From the NCBI GenBank assembly GCA_000507305.1, contig DF241049.1, positions 1 through 64,000 of the forward strand: DNA of 64,000 nucleotides, written 5' to 3'. The translations under genes and the position numbers were made by a program. The notes under the pieces were generated by a model. It ran no database searches. It was not told the origin of the DNA and saw only the letters and a program-made list of their open reading frames with translations. Shown piece after piece: positions 10,557 to 23,025 of the stretch (its first letter is position 1; every line of letters starts with the position of its first letter). The stretch is from Breviolum minutum Mf 1.05b.01 (taxonomy: Eukaryota > Sar > Dinophyceae > Suessiales > Symbiodiniaceae).

Positions 10557-10695
10557 CAACATCCACTCAGAATGCTAGAACTTGAAGGTGAAACGCTTAA
10601 ACTTCGTTGGTGTCGTATTATGTAATCTTCCTGGTGCTCACTGCTCCTCGGTGGAAACACGCCATGTGCAAAGCTTTCAGCCAGCTTACCATTTG
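10557..10695 (-). CDS. Exon next to a family B element, unknown protein
   Basis: Open minus frame LAESFAHGVFPPRSSEHQ then EDYIIRHQRSLSVSPSSSS, Ser-rich at the end. It runs into AACTAG|GTGGTGG, the end of the family B element at 10450-10547, where the last in-frame codon is TAG; either the exon ends a little earlier at GTTGCACTC or the protein ends here. Confidence 0.45.
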
Positions 10696-10874
10696 CACAT
10701 ATGCTGTACAGAAAAAACGATCTTGATAAATAAAGAATCTGGCTGACCTTATGTATAAAAAACTGAACTCAAAATAAAACAGTGATTACATAATTAATGG
10801 GATTAAGACTATCAATTCAATTTATATATAAACAATGGTAATCAACTACCAAGCTCAACTTTGGTTAATAAAAC

Positions 10875-11029
10875 CTGTGGTTTTCTGCTGGTGTTTTTCC
10901 ACGACGTGACCAATGCCTCCCCCTGAACCCCTTCGCAGTCCATGAGGCGAACTTCCGTGCTCGCGGTGACGACATCCCAGCACAGTAGCACTGGGGCAGG
11001 AGAGGTCACGTCGAATGCGTCATCCATTA
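10875..11029 (-). CDS. Internal exon, unknown protein
   Basis: A 155 bp exon from acceptor CTCCAAG (which is the very end of the inverted-repeat element 11031-11173) to donor CAG|GTTTTATT. It encodes MDDAFDVTSPAPVLLCW, then EVRLMDCEGVQGEALV, composition typical of real coding sequence. Phase 1 in, phase 0 out. Product not recognised; the element directly supplies the acceptor. Confidence 0.55.
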
Positions 11030-11030
11030 C

Positions 11031-11173
11031 TTGGAGGATCATCCCAGTTAGTAAGTGGTTAATAACCATGGATAGTAAGTCCCCTAAGTAGGCTTATTCC
11101 CATTCCAAATGGCCTAAATGGCTTATAAATAGGGGTTACTAACCACTTACTAAATGGGATGATCCTCCAAGTA
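11031..11173. mobile_element. Long-TIR hairpin element supplying an acceptor
   Basis: CTTGGAGGATCATCCCAGTT against AATGGGATGATCCTCCAAG, and inner arms GTAAGTGGTTA/ TAACCACTTAC. The minus-strand end CTCCAAG is used as acceptor by exon 11029-10875. Confidence 0.6.
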
Positions 11174-12508
11174 AGGGATTTTGACCCTCCCTGAAACTAA
11201 CAAACATAGGCCGATAAAAATAGGTGGAATTTCTAAAAGGAATCTCATCTTCCAACCCATTCATTTTCAGGGATCCATTCCCATACCATCCATGTATCAT
11301 TAAATTTACCTACGTTTGGTTGATTTTTATGGTAAATGTAGGTGTTTGTACCATACGTGGATGATATGGCATTAAGGGATTTTAATGGATTTCAAACGCC
11401 CTAATTAAGGGACCAAGGGACAATACTGGTTCATAATCCCTTAGGTTTTGGCCTTATTTCCTGGGGTGGTGGTGGTATTGGGGCTGGGGTACACTCAGAC
11501 TTGTGTTGCCATGGGATCCATGGGACTGGTATATTCACCTACTAATGTACCACAAAAAAATCGACCTTTCATCTAGGTAAATATACAATCGTCCCATGGA
11601 TCCTTTGGGATATGACTCACAGGGGTATTGTGATGAATGTTCCGGGGTATGAATATCATGGTTGCATGCGTTCTGGACGGTTATGTACATGGGTGCTTGG
11701 AGAGGTATTGTATTTCACCAACGAAGAGCTTGTGATGAATGGTCTCCATCAAACATTGGTCTTACAAAAGGGTTGATTACCACATCACTTTAAGCCCAAA
11801 CCATACAATCATACATATTGCAAACTCTCAGTTCATGACCGAACGGAACCTCCAAACAAGAGTGAATCAGTGAATAAATCATACAATTTTTCCCGCCTTG
11901 CATTTTTCCGAAATTTCAGGGGGAATCCTTCAAAACTAGTTCTTGGAGTGAGGTCATAATTGTGTCGCTGGACTGCACCCAGATACATTCCAGCTTTTGC
12001 TGATTGAAGATGTCAAATGGAGCGACTCATAACTAACGATATTAAGGTCATTTAATGTCTATTATGGTCTACGGTCAATGCAAGGATTACGCCAAAGCTC
12101 AAAGAAGAGGGAAAAGACATGCTGGTTTCTTCTCTACTTCGCTGCAGGTGGCTTCGACTCATGCGATGTAAATATATATATATACACTAATATCCTGTTT
12201 TCCTTCCTCAAGCCACTGTCTTTACTAACTCTTTCTCCCATAATCATGGTTCAGTGTTAAAATGGCTATATATTTGACAGCAAACTATGCAAATACACCC
12301 AGTTTACATTAATGACTGGAAGGTAGGTGTCAGGTGTCAGTTACCTTCACTAACCCCTCAAATCCCACACCACCACTGGGGTCGACTGGCTGGCAAGCAA
12401 AGAAGCCATACGCATGTGATGGTGGTGAAGATCAAGATCCACCTCGAACCACGACGGGAAAAAACCAACCATTTAACGTAACCCCCCTCCCGCACAAATG
12501 AGCCTTAT

Positions 12509-12613
12509 TACACCCCGGAAAACTAACATGTCCCCTAAAAAGGGACTATTACAATAGGAAATACATCTTCCAACCATCATTTTTCAGGGGATATGTTAGT
12601 TTTCAGGGGGGTA
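12509..12613. mobile_element. Family C TIR element
   Basis: TACACCCCGGAAAACTAACA to GTTAGTTTTCAGGGGGGTA; core shared nearly base for base with copies at 22921 and 31346. Confidence 0.65.
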
Positions 12614-14009
12614 AGGGTTGATTAATTTACTAAGCATTGCTTTCCCTGAATAAGGTTTTATTAAACTTTGACTTCGGGGGGCAAGGGGGGGGGGTACGTT
12701 AGGGAGGGGTTGGTTGATTAGACATACTAGAACGAGCTGGTTGAGTCAGCGGTTTCATTTGGTGGTCTCTAAGGAAGATTTTTTGGCAGGAATATGAAGA
12801 TCCAATCTGAGGGATGAATTGAAGTTCAAAATTCAATGAACCCGAAATGGTGGTGCGTTTTTGTTTGGGTGAAAGGTTTCCCTTCTAAAGCTACCTATAG
12901 ATTCTTTAGATCTGTTTCTCAATCCTTTTAGGAATTGTCCGTCCTGGCGTGTTGCTTCAATTCACGTTTGATAGGTTGATAGGCTCCATATAAAAAGTGA
13001 ATCTGAAATAAAACCTGAAAGATATCGGTCAAACCCAAAATGGTGAAGATATCATACCATATTCAAAATCAACATATTAATATACTATTACTATGTATGT
13101 ATATTATCAGGTCAAACTTAAAACATCATGGAAAAGATGGATGTCAATAAACAAGTACAAAAATACACCCCTGTAGATTACTATGGAACATAATCATGAA
13201 TGTTTGGTTGAGATCATTTCCCCTTTCCAAATGGGTACCCTTTGCACGTTGCATTTTGGCATTCCTTTCATAGGCTCAACCGTTGTATGCAACTTTGTTG
13301 GATGTACAGGTCAGAAGTTACATCGTATTGGTTGGTTGATAGAGTTCCTTAGTAATGGCTTATATAGGAATAATCCCTCTTTTTGACCAAAGGTAGTATA
13401 ACCACCAAGACAACCCTGATTTTTGGTATCACCTCTCATTTCAGTTTCAACAACGAGAACCATAAAATAAATATGTCTTGCAAGTGACCCAGTGGTGTGC
13501 GAACCAGTCTGTGAAATGTCCCATTGCAAATTCTTGGTGGGGTGACTAACAAAAACTCGGGTGTCATTTTGTATGAAATTACCTGAACAAATTGCGAACT
13601 TGAAACTCGAGTAAACCCCAAATGATGGGAAGCAAGATATTCCCAAGATACACTTAGGAACCAAAGGGGTTCCCCTTTATTATTCTGGCCGCCAAGTTCA
13701 TCGATGTGAGATAATGTGGATTTCGATGGATTTTGCAATTCAAATTCATGCAAATCAAGAAAAATACAATATTATATATATATATATAACACTCAAGAGA
13801 CTAAGGTGATTTTAGTTTGGATTTTGTTCGGATTCTGAATAGTTCTGCCGCAACCAGACTTCTAGGTGACTTTACTTTGAGTTTCTTAAAGGATACGTGG
13901 TTCAAAAATCCGGCGATCACCAGTTGAGGTTGGCAGTCTGACTCCCATCATTTACAAGGGTTTTTTTAACGTGTTTTTCTACATTTGAGGTGGTTAGCCA
14001 GATCTCTTC

Positions 14010-14145
14010 CATCATTGATCCTCCCAAAGGCCAACTGGAGATTCGGGGCATCGGACCCTTGGTACTCCGGATCGATGTCAGCCCTTGGCACGGCGATTAC
14101 ATCATAGAGGTCACAAGAAAAAAAACACCCAAAAGGGCGATTTCA
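14010..14145 (-). CDS. Internal exon, unknown protein
   Basis: Open minus frame CDLYDVIAVPRADIDPEY then SDAPNLQLAFGRI, followed by a degenerate family A element. The plus strand is also open here but its sequence is mostly the element end. Exact borders not set; no family recognised. Confidence 0.45.
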
Positions 14146-14455
14146 CCTGAGACTATTAGTTCCCCTCAATTTGCATATTAGTGAATCAACATATAATATA
14201 GTTCCCTTCTTAACTTCTTAATAACTTGCAATACTTATTAACTTGCGCATTAGTTCCCTTCAACTTGCTGTTGTGTCTTCACCTTCCAACCTGCAAGACA
14301 ATCACATGTGTACTTTCTCCATCACCATTCAAATTTTGAATTCCCATCATCTTCATTCACCATTTTCATGATTCATCTCAAGGTGTCTTCTTTTTCAACT
14401 CTGTTTTTTCGCATCTCAAGCATCATCCCATTAGATTTTAGAAAAAAATCACCCT

Positions 14456-14600
14456 TTCCCCATGTCTTCATGGTTCCAATGGTTCCCCTCCAACGGAACG
14501 GTGTTTCTGTGGGTCGGCACTCATAATGCAAGACTTTCATCGGCAAAGGCTCCGTCTTCTCTGCCTCAATCAATGATGACTCCCGTGAATCAGTCAAGGA
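14456..14600 (-). CDS. Internal exon, unknown protein
   Basis: Minus frame DSRESSLIEAEKTEPLPMK then VLHYECRPTETPFRWRG, ending near a GTGATTTT donor at about 14455. Coding-like composition; function unknown. Confidence 0.4.
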
Positions 14601-14984
14601 TGGGCTCAACCAACAAGCAAACAAAAACATCCCAAAATCACCGTGATTTTCATGCAATGTTGTGTTTTTTAGTGTGAAATGATGGATTTTTGTTCAAACT
14701 CTAAACGATTCATATCTATTGAAACTTCAATGCTCAGATTTTTTGTTCAGGCGATAGTTGGGAGGATCGCTAACTCGGAACTGTTCCGCGTCGGAAATGC
14801 GTTTTTTTTTACGCATGATTTTTTACGTTGCCAAAAAATGCATGGAAAAAACATTGGATATTTCTGGTTTTCTATCATATTTCATAAGATTTGATTGTTG
14901 TTGTTTTTTTTGCTGGCGTTGTTGGGGCTTTTGTTGTGAGATCCCCTCCAAAACAACAGAAAAAACTCATTGGACATCTCAGTC

Positions 14985-15085
14985 TTGAAAGAAGAGATTG
15001 TTGACCCAGAAGAGATGGCCTCCATTTCGTCAACAAAATCCACTGCGTCGCTGATGGAAAGCCCCGGATTGTCTCGTGAGGGTAG
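14985..15085 (-). CDS. Acidic internal exon, unknown protein
   Basis: Minus frame SRDNPGLSISDAVDFVDEM then EAISSGSTISSFKTEMSNE. An in-frame TGA sits just upstream, after another protein-like stretch (RFFVALRR), so the acceptor should lie between them (CTCACGAG is available). No family recognised. Confidence 0.45.
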
Positions 15086-15796
15086 TCGTCACCTTCGCAA
15101 GGCCACGAAGAAACGACCATTACGGGGTAAGCTTGGATGGCAAGGGTGAAGCAACCCTACAAATGGATACAAAAATGGTTTGTAACTAGGTTATAACTTA
15201 TGAATTTATTGGGCTATAGTGGGGTTGTGACCTAGTCACCAATTCTCCTTTCAAACTTCCTGACACATCATAGATACAACCCAGTAGTATAGTCTTAGAG
15301 TGAGGCACTTAGCCATGAGAGTTTCAGGGCCTGCTCCTCCCCGAAAGCTACTCCCTACCAAGAAATATGGCCTTAGTAAAGCCTTGTTCAGGTTATCATG
15401 GTGGCTAAAAATCCCTTTATAAGGCCTTATAAATTCTTGGGGATGGGGTTGTATTGGGGGTTGGGCCCCTTGAATGCCCCTGATTATTTACAGAGTTTCA
15501 TACATCTCATGTGGTGTTACACCGGATTTCTCTTAGGCAATTCTCTGTGAACTTGCCATCCCTCGAGGATGGCCCGAGAAGTAGGAAAATGAAGGAAGTT
15601 TCATGCATAACTTTATTCCCTCATTTTCCTACTTCTGGGGGTACTTAGATAACCCACCTAAACAAACTTGTAACCAGGGTTTACAATGAAAATGCGTGAA
15701 TATAACGCAAATTGTATAGTGAGGAAATCGAATTGACAACTTTTGGGGGGAGAAAACACTCCAGCCAACCAACATGATTAGGTTTGTTGATAAACC

Positions 15797-15916
15797 TACT
15801 GTTGATATCTGTTGATGGCTGAAATCCCAAACAACCGCCTGGGATGTGTAAAACCCTGTAAATCATGGGAAATTTCCCAAAACAACTGGTTAGCCGGATT
15901 TCAGCCATCAACAGTA
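15797..15916. mobile_element. Family A TIR element
   Basis: TACTGTTGATATCTGTTGAT to GCCATCAACAGTA; the left TIR is duplicated. Confidence 0.6.
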
Positions 15917-16134
15917 GGAAATACACCTTCTTTTTTCATCGCCTGAGGTCACAACCCTCCGGAATGTCCCAAAAAATCCACGAGATGGCCACAATCGGAG
16001 CGGCACTGGATACAGATGGGGTTGGTTTTTGTTGACGTGTTTTTTTCGTTCGTTGAATTTTCTTCCTTTTCCTTCAAGTCAATAAACAAAAAAAATGAAG
16101 CAAAGTGGAAGTCCTTGAAAACTTTTGGCTTCAT

Positions 16135-16840
16135 GTTTTAAAAAAATGTGTGGTTTGCATTTTTCATACATATCATCTACAGTATATATGAGATATGACA
16201 GAATACATGATTATTATGTGTTGATATGCTTCACCTATCTCGATCCCAACATTAGTTCATCTTGCTAGCAGCTGTGGCGCTTGGCTTTGTTGTCTCACCC
16301 TAAGATCATGTTCTGTGCTATGCCTGAGCCAAATATCCACGAATTCGTACTATGCTGATCCTCAAGTGGTACAACTTGTATACATTAATTGGGCAATGAA
16401 AAAAACCAGTTTGTTTAGGGTATACAGAGCATTATACTACACAGTTAAATTGGAATTATAATAAACCAGTATACAAGGATCCCCATTAAACAACCACTAT
16501 TATGGAAAGTGAGAGGTTTTTTTCCGTGGCTCAATTGTATATCTGGGTGCAAGCTCCACTTCCCTGGTTCCCCCGCCACCGCAAACATGTAGCACCAGTA
16601 CTAGCACTAGTACTAGAAGCATTAGTATGAAGAGTATTGTAACGTACTAGTAGTCTAGAAGCGAAAAAAACCTATGGTACATACCTCAACTGCATTTCAT
16701 TCCATAGAAAACACTGTTGGTTAATAGGGACCCTAAAAGTGGCTATAGCTTTTGTTGTCATTTATATACAGGAATCCCTACATAGCTGGGTAGGATTTGA
16801 GAACTTCGTCCCCTATACCAACTAACTAGCCAAGGTCTTT
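16135..16840. other. Spacer, no gene seen
   Basis: AT-rich, with a short ACTAGT-rich palindromic patch near 16600. No supported exon or element. Confidence 0.4.
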
Positions 16841-16854
16841 GTTTTATTGCTCAA

Positions 16855-17010
16855 TCGGGACGGACCCCAGTCTTTTTTTGGCAAAACCCAATGGCGGCGC
16901 ATCTGCCACACAGGCGACGGGGTTTCCCCGGCAGCTTCTGCGCATCTGCCAGTCCTTCAACAAAAAGATCAAAAACTTGGGGAAAAGATCCGAAACTTGG
17001 GGAAATTGTT
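16855..17010 (-). CDS. Exon with a CxxC motif, unknown protein
   Basis: Minus frame FPQVFDLFVEGLADAQKLPG then KPRRLCGRCAAIGFC, giving C-G-R-C and a further Cys, a possible metal-binding knuckle. An alternative frame is open over the same bases. Donor GTCCGT near the end is plausible. Function unknown. Confidence 0.4.
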
Positions 17011-17527
17011 GGAAGATGATTTTTTCCGTTTCCATTGGGTGATTTTCAGGTTGGTTGCACAGTTGCGCATGAATTTTCCACGGGAAAATGAACGGCCCTG
17101 AGCCTGAAAACTCTCACGAAAAAATCATCAAGGTTTGGAAGATTTTCAATCTTCCTTTTCAAACCAGGTGATTTTCGGGTGATTTTGCCGTCAACTTTCC
17201 AGAGTGTTTTTTCATTGGGATGCTCCCCCACCCACCAGGATTAGTACATTTTTGTTGGTGGGACATCCCAACAAAAACCTGACCTCGCCGGGTATAGTTT
17301 TTGATGTACGCACCAAACCCAAATCGGCCCGGGTTGAAGCCTCAAAGTCCAGCACCCACACGTCGTTGGCCTGGCAAAGATGGGGGCTTTTGGTTGGTTA
17401 AAAAAAAACGAAAATGAAGGAATGTCCCCTAAACACGGACTAGTTCAATAGGGAAATACATCTTCCAACCATCAATTTTCAAGGGATGTGTTAGTTTTCA
17501 AGGGGTGTAAATGTGATGATCCCTAGA

Positions 17528-17641
17528 TACTATTGGTGGGTCAGAATGCGGCTAACCAGTTGAGGCTGGTAGTTTTTTCCAATGTTACAGGGTTTTATGC
17601 ATCCAAAAGGTGGTTGTTTGGGATTTCTTCCATCAACAGTA
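17528..17641. mobile_element. Family A TIR element
   Basis: TACTATTGGTGGGTCAGAA to CTTCCATCAACAGTA; diverged left TIR. Confidence 0.55.
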
Positions 17642-18096
17642 TCACGAATGAAATCTCCATGTGTACCACCTTTGGGTGATTTAAGTCAGGTTTGCTGCGC
17701 TTTTAAACAAATTCTGTTCCAACTAAGGGGGCTTTCATATTGCAAAGGTCCTTTAAAAGTCATTGGTAATTTCTTCTAGAAGTAGCCATTGAAATTATGG
17801 AGTTATATCAATCAAGGGTGGCTGCTTGCTACTTGCCATGTCCCCAGGATGTGGAGTTTGAGCATTTTGAGTCAATGAACAAAAAACATCTTCGATTTAT
17901 GGAGGAATCGACTCCCCTTTAAAAAATCCATTCAAAATTTGAACAGTCCATGACATTCCCCCAAAAGCATATACCAACCAAAAAATAATTGCCCTCAAAC
18001 TAAGTATCCAATCTACCCTTAGGATCCATGTATGATACCTACCTTTGGTTCATTTTTTATGGTAAATGTAGGCCAATATACCATACATGGATCCTA

Positions 18097-18243
18097 TCAG
18101 TTAGGAAGGTTCTCAGGTTCTTCTATGATTCTGTTGATTTTACTAAGCGATATTAGAGTGGCTGTTTTTAGCCGCACCTGTGGAAAGTGCTGCTGCCCAG
18201 CCAGCGCAGCGAAGCGCTGGCTCTGTGTCCTGGAAAATGAACA
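18097..18243 (-). CDS. Terminal exon, unknown protein
   Basis: After acceptor CATTTTCCAG the minus frame reads TQSQRFAALAGQQHFPQ then KINRIIEEPENLPN and stops at TGA (18099-18097). A possible donor CAG|GTGCGG inside could shorten it. This marks a 3' gene end. Product not recognised. Confidence 0.45.
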   Translation of the reverse strand, partial: CSFSRTQSQRFAALAGQQHFPQVRLKTATLISLSKINRIIEEPENLPN

Positions 18244-19127
18244 ATCATCAAAGAGCTGCCTGGAAAACACATCTCTTAATGAAGATGTACACCCCCCGAA
18301 AACTAACATGGACCCTGAAAAAGGCCCTTTGTCAGAAAGGAAAAGCATTTACAAAGAAAATCAATTTGTGGGTTCCAACATTCAAGTTTTATTTTTTTTC
18401 GTGTTGAAAAATGTGAAACGGATGCGTTGTTAATATTCTTAATGTTAACTTGGGAACTGCCCCCAAACTGCAAAACTTTTCCCGCACTTTTCGGTCCACT
18501 ATTCGTGCTGTGTTCATCAACTGTTGTTGCGCATCAAGTTTTTACAAGAGTAACACTCCTGCTTAAAGGAGATGGTCATAAGAATCCCAAACAAAATGGT
18601 ACACTGAAACGAACACTTTGCACCTCCAAGGAAGCCGCGAATAAAACAATCTGAATCTAAATTGAGAAAGAAGACAACATTTCGTCATTGTGGGCCGCAA
18701 AAGGAAATTTGTCATCTTCCAAGCGTCCATTTTTCAAGTGCTTTGGCTGGCTGCGTTTTGTTGAGGATGAATTCATTTAACGACTGGAATCCAAGTGTCC
18801 AGGATCACATATGTTAATAAACAATCATGAATGGTGAGTTTGGGGGGACCATATTTTATCACTCCAGCTGAAAGGTCTTTTTTGTTTGAATTGATCGGAG
18901 ATGTTTAAAATGTATCTCAAATTTTGACAGATTCAAATGATCATTAACCGGGTGTCGAAGTCGAATGTACCCTAGACAACATGACTAAACCGTACGACAT
19001 CAGCAAATTGACAAACCAATCAGAAAAAAAGAATATACACATTGACATTTGAAAAAAAAGGTGGTGATGTTGTCTTCTTAGATCCTCTTCATTTTAAATT
19101 CACATTTTTTGGGTAGGTAAGATTGAA

Positions 19128-19241
19128 TATATGAGTGTTTCCAAAAATAGGGGTAACCCAAAATGGATGGTTCATAATGGAAAATCCTACCAAAAGGGAT
19201 GATTTGGGGGGAAAAACAACCTATTTTCGGAAACATCCAAC
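19128..19241. mobile_element. Family D TIR element
   Basis: ATATGAGTGTTTCC to GGAAACATCCAAC with core CCCAAAATGGATGGTTCATA. Confidence 0.55.
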
Positions 19242-19267
19242 AGGCCACAGGTTTTTTGAAAAACCTG

Positions 19268-19340
19268 GATTTTTGAACCGAAGCGAAAGCTCCTGAACTT
19301 GGAAAGCCAATGGGCACCTCGGTCCGTTTGAAGCACACGA
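19268..19340 (-). CDS. Short exon, unknown protein
   Basis: Minus frame RTEVPIGFPSSGAFASVQKS ending at donor AG|GTTTTTC; the element at 19128-19241 lies in the following intron. Function unknown. Confidence 0.4.
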
Positions 19341-19499
19341 AAAAACACCCGTTGAATCACATGAAATCACCAGTGAAAAGGGTGAAAATTGTTGTGATTT
19401 TTGTTATTTCTGTTGGTGTTTCATCCTCAGAGTTCCAAGACTTGTTTTAATGGATATTGCAATCTATGTCTACTGTATAGAAGGTAATCTATATCCATC

Positions 19500-19622
19500 T
19501 ACCCTCTGGTAAACTAACATAGCTGGCTGGAATATCCCCCATTTTTTTAAAGAGGATCCATACATCTTCGTTGCGGGTTCATGTTCCAGCCAGCTTATGC
19601 TAGATTCCCAGAGTGAGTGTAC
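19500..19622. mobile_element. Family C variant element
   Basis: TACCCTCTGGTAAACTAACA to a diverged CCCAGAGTGAGTGTA end. Confidence 0.5.
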
Positions 19623-19727
19623 CGGTCAGTAACCTTTGATAACCGGCTTGAATTTACGGACTAATTGTATGCCTTGATTGTTTCAACCAGAGTTCTTCTA
19701 GTTGGTGTTTCTGTGTATAATGTAATC

Positions 19728-19840
19728 TATATGGGTGTTTCCTGAAATGGTGGTACCCCCAAAATACCCCAAAATGATCATTTTTAGTATGAAAACCCAT
19801 GGTTGTTGGGGAAACCCACCATTTGAGGAAACCCCCATAT
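19728..19840. mobile_element. Family D TIR element
   Basis: CTATATGGGTGTTTCC to GGAAACCCCCATAT; abuts the exon at 19846. Confidence 0.55.
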
Positions 19841-19845
19841 CCATC

Positions 19846-19985
19846 CATATCCACATAACCCGTTTGTGTATTGCCACGACTTCGTCCTATCGACCCTGTC
19901 ATGGAATTCATCTGTAGACCAAGGCACCTAGCGCCTCGAGCCTTGAGCTTTGACACCTCCGAGTTTTGGGATGATGCTTGGTTTG
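19846..19985 (-). CDS. Internal exon, unknown protein
   Basis: Minus frame SSQNSEVSKLKARGARCLG then LQMNSMTGSIGRSRGNTQTG and YVDMDGYGG, reaching the element at 19728-19840. Polar, probably disordered protein segment. Function unknown. Confidence 0.4.
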
Positions 19986-19990
19986 GGTCA

Positions 19991-20265
19991 TACTGGTGGT
20001 TCAGAAATCCCAAACAACCAGGTGATATGGTAGTTTACTCCCCATTATTCATAAGGTTTTTTTACATCCAAAAGGTGGTTGGTGTTGGATTTCTGAATGA
20101 ATCAACAGTAGCATTAAGTCATAGGTTGCATCTTAACCTCCCTGAAACTAATAGCGAGTTTACACCTGAAAATCAATATGTTGGAAGATGATCCTTTGCC
20201 TTTTGGGATGTCGTAGTGTCAGGGGGGCACTCACTTTAAAGGCTGTTAGTTTTGCGGGAGTGTAT
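19991..20265. mobile_element. Family A element followed by a family C element
   Basis: 19991-20110 (TACTGGTGGTTCAGAAATCC ... ATCAACAGTA) and 20139-20265 (CCTCCCTGAAACTAATAGC ... GTTAGTTTTGCGGGAGTGTA). Confidence 0.55.
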
Positions 20266-20860
20266 CGATCAGCTCATAGGTTCCCAACCCACCGGAAGGA
20301 AACCATCAGCTGATACCTTGGATCTATCACTGATAGACTGATAGTCATGAAAAGTCATTTAAATTCAGCAGTGCTGGATCCACCACCAAGATATACCATG
20401 ACCATCTTTTGTTTGCTCCAATATATATATATATCCCAGTCCCTAAGTTGGCCCTAAACCTTCATAGGTTGCCACAGCAAAGGAATCCTGGGGTTGGGGA
20501 GTGCGTAGATCCAAGTTATAGGTTGACATTGGAAAATGTTGTTGGGAAATCGTGTGAAGGTATCCCTAGGCATCCCGGATCATAAAAAATGAATGTGCAG
20601 ATTATTTATACCCGCTGTTACAGAATTTTGGCAACCCCCCCCAATCTATAATAATCATCTTATATCACTTGTAACTGTTGGGGGAGTTACGCTCTCACCT
20701 TGACCATGATGCAACTCATACGTGCGACGATCATCCTATCGTGAGGTGAGGTCTCATGGCACAATTCTGAGAGTCACAGGAATTGTCTGCCTAAAATCAT
20801 TCCGAAACAATCAACATGTCATTAAAGATCGTTGAAATTTAATGAAAGACTGTAAAAGTT
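20266..20860. other. Spacer, no gene seen
   Basis: Short AT run at 20424 and ordinary sequence; no exon with both splice sites noticed. Confidence 0.35.
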
Positions 20861-21058
20861 AAGCGGTGTCAATCCAATTGAAGAAAAAAACATCACATCG
20901 GATCATTTCCCCCAAGGTCCCAGGAAAAAGTAGAAACCACCACCATAGTAAAAGATGTACTCCCTGGAAGTTTAACATAAAGTCGGAAAGGATCGTCTTC
21001 CAACCAACATTTTTCAGCCGGTGCACCGACCTACGCCTCCCAACAAAAACATAACTCA

Positions 21059-21122
21059 TCATTTGATGTCTCTCGCCTGTCGCGCAGCAGCCTTGAGAGC
21101 TTGTTGATACGCCTCCGGTGAA
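21059..21122 (-). CDS. Terminal exon, basic C-terminus
   Basis: Minus frame PEAYQQALKAAARQARDIK then TGA TGA (stop at 21061-21059). Ala/Arg-rich helix at the C-terminus; a 3' gene end. Product not recognised. Confidence 0.4.
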
Positions 21123-21397
21123 AAAAATGTGGCACAGTTAGATGTGGCTATTAAAACGTACAGTTACCCTGAGAGAAATAAAAGGGACACCATGATCAGG
21201 ATGATGGTAGTGTCAGCCCTAAAAGTTATTCCAGTCCGTTTTTAAAAGCCCCAAAAAAAAACTAATGATAAAAACAAACCAACAGAGACTAATCGTACCT
21301 AATTGTTACACCCCCGAAAACAAACATGGAATCTGAAAATACCCCCTTTGGAAAAGGAGAAGCATCTACAAACAACCAATTTTTTCACCAAAGATTT

Positions 21398-21525
21398 CAG
21401 GTACCTAAAATGGAGGTACTAACCTGATATAAGCTGTATGTAAGGCTTATGTAAGGGAAACCCACCCCCAAAATAGCCTTATAAGGTTCAGAACCTCCAT
21501 TTTAGGTACCTGAAATTCTTGGTGA
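21398..21525. mobile_element. Perfect long-TIR element nested in a family C element
   Basis: AAGATTTCAGGTACCTAAAA pairs with TTTTAGGTACCTGAAATTCT. It sits inside a family C element whose left part is 21306-21390 and right part resumes near 21527. Confidence 0.5.
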
Positions 21526-21823
21526 TTTTTTGGGTTCCCACTATTCAAATCTATTGGAAAGTCGATCAGAAAAGGTTGATTTTAATGCTTAGGCTTCAGG
21601 ATCCCGACCGCTAGATGTGGATGTTTTATCTTCATCAAGGTGTGTCAACTCTGAAATTTGCAGGGGTGATGATAGTACTGTACTTCAAAAGGATACTTTT
21701 TTAAAAAATGACCAAGCATTTTTCCAACAAACTCTTGTTTGAAATCATTTTTGAGTCAACATCTGATCATCGGATTTTTTCACGTGTCTAACGTGCAAAC
21801 ACTCCGTGTGAAAACCCACATGC

Positions 21824-21940
21824 CTTCACCATCCCTTGATCTAGAAAGAGCTCAGGGTCCAATTTCCGTGCTGTAGGCTGCGCCATCGGTGCGGTTTCCG
21901 TCAAGTTTGTAGCGAATGGAAAAGGTGGGGTCATTTCCAG
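21824..21940 (-). CDS. Internal exon with an apparent GC donor
   Basis: A 117 bp, phase 0 to phase 0 exon from acceptor TTTTTCAG to AAG|GCATGT, a GC donor. It encodes EMTPPFPFATNLTETAPMAQ then ARKLDPELFLDQGMVK. GC-AG introns are common in dinoflagellates. Function unknown. Confidence 0.55.
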
Positions 21941-22443
21941 CTGAAAAACCTACTGTGAATGTCAAGTTGGGGGGGTGGGGTGGTATCTAGCCATGCAAGT
22001 TCACATCAAAAATTGGTGTTTTATTTACACCAATGAATCTTACTTTAGGATGGAATTTATGGAATGTCTCATTGGATATCCCAAAAAAAGCATTCTGTGT
22101 AAAATTGGATGGAAAATTTTAGGATTCTATTGGTACCAAATTAGATGCCAATTCTACCTATGGCGCTTATCGATTTCGTAAAGAAAAGCTCTTCTAGCCT
22201 TATCATCAGTTCACCTACCCTCCAGTAAACTAACATGGCAATAGAAATCAACCTTTTTCCAATAGGAAATACAATAGATCTACAAATGTTGGTGGTTTTT
22301 CCATTTTTTATCTTAGATCACCGGAGTCCCAATAGATGTTTGCAAACTTTCGAAATGCCTCTTCATATTGTCAGATTTTTCTTTCCCAAGGTGGAGTTAC
22401 ATTCAAAACCGACGGAAGTTGTAAGGCCTTGGTTCTAACTTAC

Positions 22444-22528
22444 AAGTTCCCTGAAACGCGTCAACATGGAGAGTCTTTTCCCTGCTATCCCCGAGAAGAA
22501 AAATTCAGAAAGGATCTTCTCGGGTCGT
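22444..22528 (-). CDS. Internal exon with consensus donor
   Basis: Minus frame PEKILSEFFFSGIAGKRLSM then LTRFREL, ending at CTT|GTAAGT, a perfect consensus donor. The 5' border is not set. Function unknown. Confidence 0.45.
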
Positions 22529-22734
22529 TAAGCAATGACAGTTTCCTTGAGCTCTCTTCAACAAAAAAAACTTGGTTATACTACGGACATAAATGCATCT
22601 AGCATCAGTTGATACATCAAATATCCTATAAATTACCATGGTGTTTTTCTCAGCATCTTAGCCTCGATTGACCTGGATTGGAAGGCCAGATTTGAAATCA
22701 TAAACTTTATTCATACGCGCCTCCCGGAACATAC

Positions 22735-22794
22735 CCCAGAATCTTCATTTGGAGTTGAAGGCATATCTTTCTTTTTCGGGATTTCAAAGGAAGT
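22735..22794 (-). CDS. 60 bp internal exon
   Basis: From acceptor CCTCAG to donor GGG|GTATGT, phase 0 on both sides, 20 codons: SFEIPKKKDMPSTPNEDSG plus the first Thr. Charged and probably disordered. Function unknown. Confidence 0.5.
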
Positions 22795-22920
22795 CTGAGG
22801 TTATTCATGTTCGGCTTCTGTTGGCAAAAATCCGCGATTTGCTTATTGCCTCAAGATATGGTATGTTCCTCCAACTCCAGTGCGCCATTTCCTACCCAAA
22901 CTTGAATCATTTCCCAGGGG

Positions 22921-23025
22921 TACACCCCTGAAAACTAACATGTCCCCTAAAAAGGGACTATTTTAGTAGGGAATACATCTTCCAACCATTGACTTTCAGG
23001 GGACATGTTGGTTTTCAGGGGGGTA
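22921..23025. mobile_element. Family C TIR element
   Basis: TACACCCCTGAAAACTAACA to GTTGGTTTTCAGGGGGGTA; near-identical core to the copy at 12509. Confidence 0.65.
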